Positions 62,077 through 64,000 of a stretch of DNA of 64,000 nucleotides are shown piece by piece (within the stretch, counting starts at the first letter, position 1; the number at the start of each line of letters is the position of its first letter). This DNA comes from Sulfomarinibacter sp963741385 (lineage in GTDB: Bacteria > Acidobacteriota > Thermoanaerobaculia > Thermoanaerobaculales > Sulfomarinibacteraceae), in the NCBI GenBank assembly GCA_963741385.1, contig CAVUHO010000008.1:1-64000 (forward strand), read 5' to 3'. The translations under genes and the position numbers were made by a program. Below the pieces are notes generated by a model. That model had not been told where the DNA came from, did not search any database, and saw nothing but the letters and a program-made list of their open reading frames with translations.

Positions 62077-62404
62077 GGGAGGATTATAGGCAGGCGGAGC
62101 ACAGAGATTTCGGATTTCGGATTTCGGATTTCGGATTTCCCACCCGCACACCCACCGAAGGGGGACCTCCGGGTGCTCAGAGTGGGTGGGGAAATGTGCG
62201 GTGGAGGCGCCTTGCATTCTCTCGGGAAGCGCGTGCGGAAACGGCCCGCGTGCGGCGGAGGTGCCATCTGCGCGGCGGAGGTGCCGTTTGTCACATTGTT
62301 TGAGCTCGACCTTCATCTGCAGGAAGAACCTGCGGGCAAACAATGTGACGGGTGGCACCTCTCGGGAAGCGCGTGCTGAAAGTCAGGCTACTCGAACGCC
62401 CCTT
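62077..62404. repeat. Repeat-filled spacer between dppB and the binding-protein gene
   Basis: GGATTTC heptamers (62105-62140) run outward from dppB. Next come CCCACCCGCACACCCACC and a diverged copy of the 72-bp repeat (about 62148-62215, GGGTGCTCAGAGTGGGTGGG and GCGGTGGAGGCGCC). Two copies of TCTCGGGAAGCGCGTG flank a TTTGTCACATTGTTTG...CAAACAATGTGACGG inverted repeat (62287-62352). Nothing in it looks coding. Confidence 0.82.
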
Positions 62405-64000
62405 CTACTCCAAGACCACCCACTCCCCGACGTTGAAAAAGATCGAGGCCGCATTGATGTCGGCGCCTTCGATCCTGGTGTTGTGGCCGACCAGGCGGGT
62501 GTTTTCGACCAGGAAGAGGTAGGGCTGGTCGGCGACGATCAGCGCCTGGATCTCGTCCAGCAAAGGCTTCTGGGTTGTGAAGTCGGGCGAGGTTGCAACT
62601 TGCTCCAGGAGCCGGTCGACCTCGGGGTTGTCATAGCCGCCGAAGTTGAAGGTGGGTTCTCCCGGAGGGGTGCTGTGCCAGACGCTCCAAAGGTCCACCT
62701 GGGTCGGTTCCACCAGGCGGTTGACGAAGGCGTCGAAGTCGCCGTCGGTCATCGCGGCCTGCAGGGCCCCCCACTCGAGGAACCGCGGCGTCACCGCGAC
62801 GCCGATCCGGCTGAGGTCGCGCTCGATCATCAACGCTACATCCTGGCGGGTGTCGCTCTCCGAGGGCGCGAGCAGCTCGAACGCGAGGTCGACGCCGTCG
62901 CGATCGAGAATGCCGTCCCCGTTGCTGTCGTGCCACCCGGCTTCGGCGAGCAGGCGGCGCGCCTCGTCGGGGTCGAAGGGCACCGGCTCGAGACCGCGGT
63001 TGAAAGCCCACATCGACGACAACACCGGACCCACAGATGGGAGGGCATAGCCGTTGTAAACCACCTCGATCAGCGCGTCGCGGTCGACGGCCAGCGCGAG
63101 CGCCCGGCGAACGTCGACGTCGGCAAAGACGGGGCGCCTGAGGTTCCAGCACACGTGGGTGTAGGAGCGGTCTGCGAAGACCGTGAGATCGACGTCGGGG
63201 GTGGCCTGCACCCGCGCCGAGTCGGCGGGTGTGATGCCGTTGACAAGATCGACGGCGCCGGAGAGCAGCTGGGTCAGGAGCTGGGTCGACGACGGTACGA
63301 CGCGGAACACCAGGCGCTCGATCTTCGGCCGTCCGGGTTCGAAAAAGCGGGGGTTGCGCTCGAGGACGATCTCCTGCTGCGGCGTGTGGCTGCCGGGTTG
63401 AAACGGTCCGGCCGACACCACCAGCCCGCGCCAATCCGTGTCTTCCCAGGAGTCGAGCGGAATCGCACTCCACGCGTGCGCGGGCACGATCGGTCCGTCG
63501 TTGACATCCATCAACTGGTAGGGGTAGCGGTGGGTGAACCGGTAGCGGACGGTGTGGGCGTCCAGGGCTTCGACTCCGGCCACGGAGTCGGTGATGTCGC
63601 CCCACCCCCAGCCGATCTCCTCGGAGGTCTGGACCCGAAAGCTGAACAGCAGGTCCGCGGAGGTCACGGGCGTGCCGTCGCTCCACACCGCATCCGGCCG
63701 CAGGTGGAACGTCAGGTCGAGACCATCCTCGGAGAACTCCCACGACTCGGCCAGGGACGGTTCGAACGACGGCGGATGCTGCTGGTAGTCCGGCTGTTCG
63801 ACGGCCAACGTCGGGTAGATCAGGCTCAAGATGGCGTCGTCGTTGGCGTCCTCTGCGAGATAGGGGTTCCAGCTTTGAAGGTCCGAGGTCACGCCGACGA
63901 CGACGGTGTCGGCGTGGGGCCGAGATCCCTGCGGCGCCGGTGGCGAACAGGCTGCGACCGCTGTAAGGACGGCAACCCTCAGCAGGTTTCGGCAATTCAT
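62405..64000 (-). CDS. Peptide ABC transporter, substrate-binding lipoprotein (family 5)
   Basis: A 531-residue DppA/OppA-type binding protein. The ATG at 63998-64000, at the very edge of the window, opens a lipoprotein signal (MNCRNLLRVAVLTAVAAC), so the gene seems complete. Motifs: SLAESWEFSEDGLDLTFHLR and PDAVWSDGTPVTSADLLFSF (about 83-122), FADVDVRRALALAVDRDALI (about 294-313), and FDPDEARRLLAEAGW. It is encoded upstream of dppB and dppC and supplies their substrate, presumably a di- or oligopeptide. Confidence 0.93.
   Translation of the reverse strand: MNCRNLLRVAVLTAVAACSPPAPQGSRPHADTVVVGVTSDLQSWNPYLAEDANDDAILSLIYPTLAVEQPDYQQHPPSFEPSLAESWEFSEDGLDLTFHLRPDAVWSDGTPVTSADLLFSFRVQTSEEIGWGWGDITDSVAGVEALDAHTVRYRFTHRYPYQLMDVNDGPIVPAHAWSAIPLDSWEDTDWRGLVVSAGPFQPGSHTPQQEIVLERNPRFFEPGRPKIERLVFRVVPSSTQLLTQLLSGAVDLVNGITPADSARVQATPDVDLTVFADRSYTHVCWNLRRPVFADVDVRRALALAVDRDALIEVVYNGYALPSVGPVLSSMWAFNRGLEPVPFDPDEARRLLAEAGWHDSNGDGILDRDGVDLAFELLAPSESDTRQDVALMIERDLSRIGVAVTPRFLEWGALQAAMTDGDFDAFVNRLVEPTQVDLWSVWHSTPPGEPTFNFGGYDNPEVDRLLEQVATSPDFTTQKPLLDEIQALIVADQPYLFLVENTRLVGHNTRIEGADINAASIFFNVGEWVVLE

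Overview
The window is GC-rich, densely coded DNA from a Gram-negative (diderm) bacterium. It carries a TonB-dependent receptor, an OprP-type porin, many lipoproteins, Hfq/MiaA and an EnvC-type divisome regulator. The gene mix (B12-dependent methylmalonyl-CoA mutase, acetyl-CoA synthetase, many small lipoproteins) and the very abundant intergenic repeats suggest an Acidobacteriota-like lineage. That assignment is inference: no rRNA or tRNA gene and no marker phylogeny is available here.

Layout. 1-4.1 kb: end of a surface-glycan cluster (methyltransferase tail, DegT aminotransferase, PglC-type sugar transferase, PglF/CapD-type dehydratase), closed by a terminator. 4.2-12.8 kb: a broken DUF433 antitoxin, a nucleotidyltransferase, two AbrB proteins on either side of a ten-copy palindrome array, PqqD-like, ndk, glk, PilZ, small unknowns and a zinc-ribbon/lipoprotein pair. 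12.9-16.4 kb: an EnvC-CtpA-YibQ operon whose first two members have lost their catalytic residues. 17-25 kb: cysS, then miaA-hfq-TPR lipoprotein-crp as a tightly overlapping operon, then a frameshifted phosphodiesterase. 25-37 kb: small enzymes (GFA, cupin, methyltransferase, two VOC, GT2, TSUP, MBL fold, NUDIX), a TonB receptor and an amidohydrolase. 37.4-42 kb: a cobalamin riboswitch with terminator, btuFDC and an OprP-like porin. 42-53.9 kb: an AbiEii-like toxin-antitoxin pair, meaB, an LssY-domain lipoprotein, mutB-mutA, a DtxR-like regulator, acs and a lipoprotein. 54-64 kb: a UbiA-type prenyltransferase, a Tat-signal PAAR protein, a B12-radical SAM protein, and a leftward peptide-transport/M20 amidohydrolase/PPOX cluster.

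Functional links. Cobalamin import (btuFDC under a riboswitch) lies close to the B12-dependent mutase (mutA/mutB) and its chaperone GTPase (meaB); with acs this suggests propionate/acetate metabolism. A B12-binding radical SAM protein further downstream is another possible B12 user.

The most striking part is non-coding. From about 4 to 37 kb, and again near 54-55 and 62 kb, intergenic spaces hold a layered element. Its ends are tracts of 7-bp units (GGAATTC/GGATTTC and AT-rich variants) that nearly always run outward from the neighbouring gene, so they sit as terminal inverted repeats of the spacer. Next come C-rich (left) and G-rich (right) subterminal blocks. The centre is either a roughly 200-bp near-perfect palindrome or paired 19-bp REP-like hairpins. 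Whole units have been amplified in tandem (253 bp x5, 314 bp x3, 91 bp x7, 35 bp x10, 37/38 bp x5). No transposase or recombinase is encoded in the window. Region 37.5-53.8 kb is nearly free of these elements.
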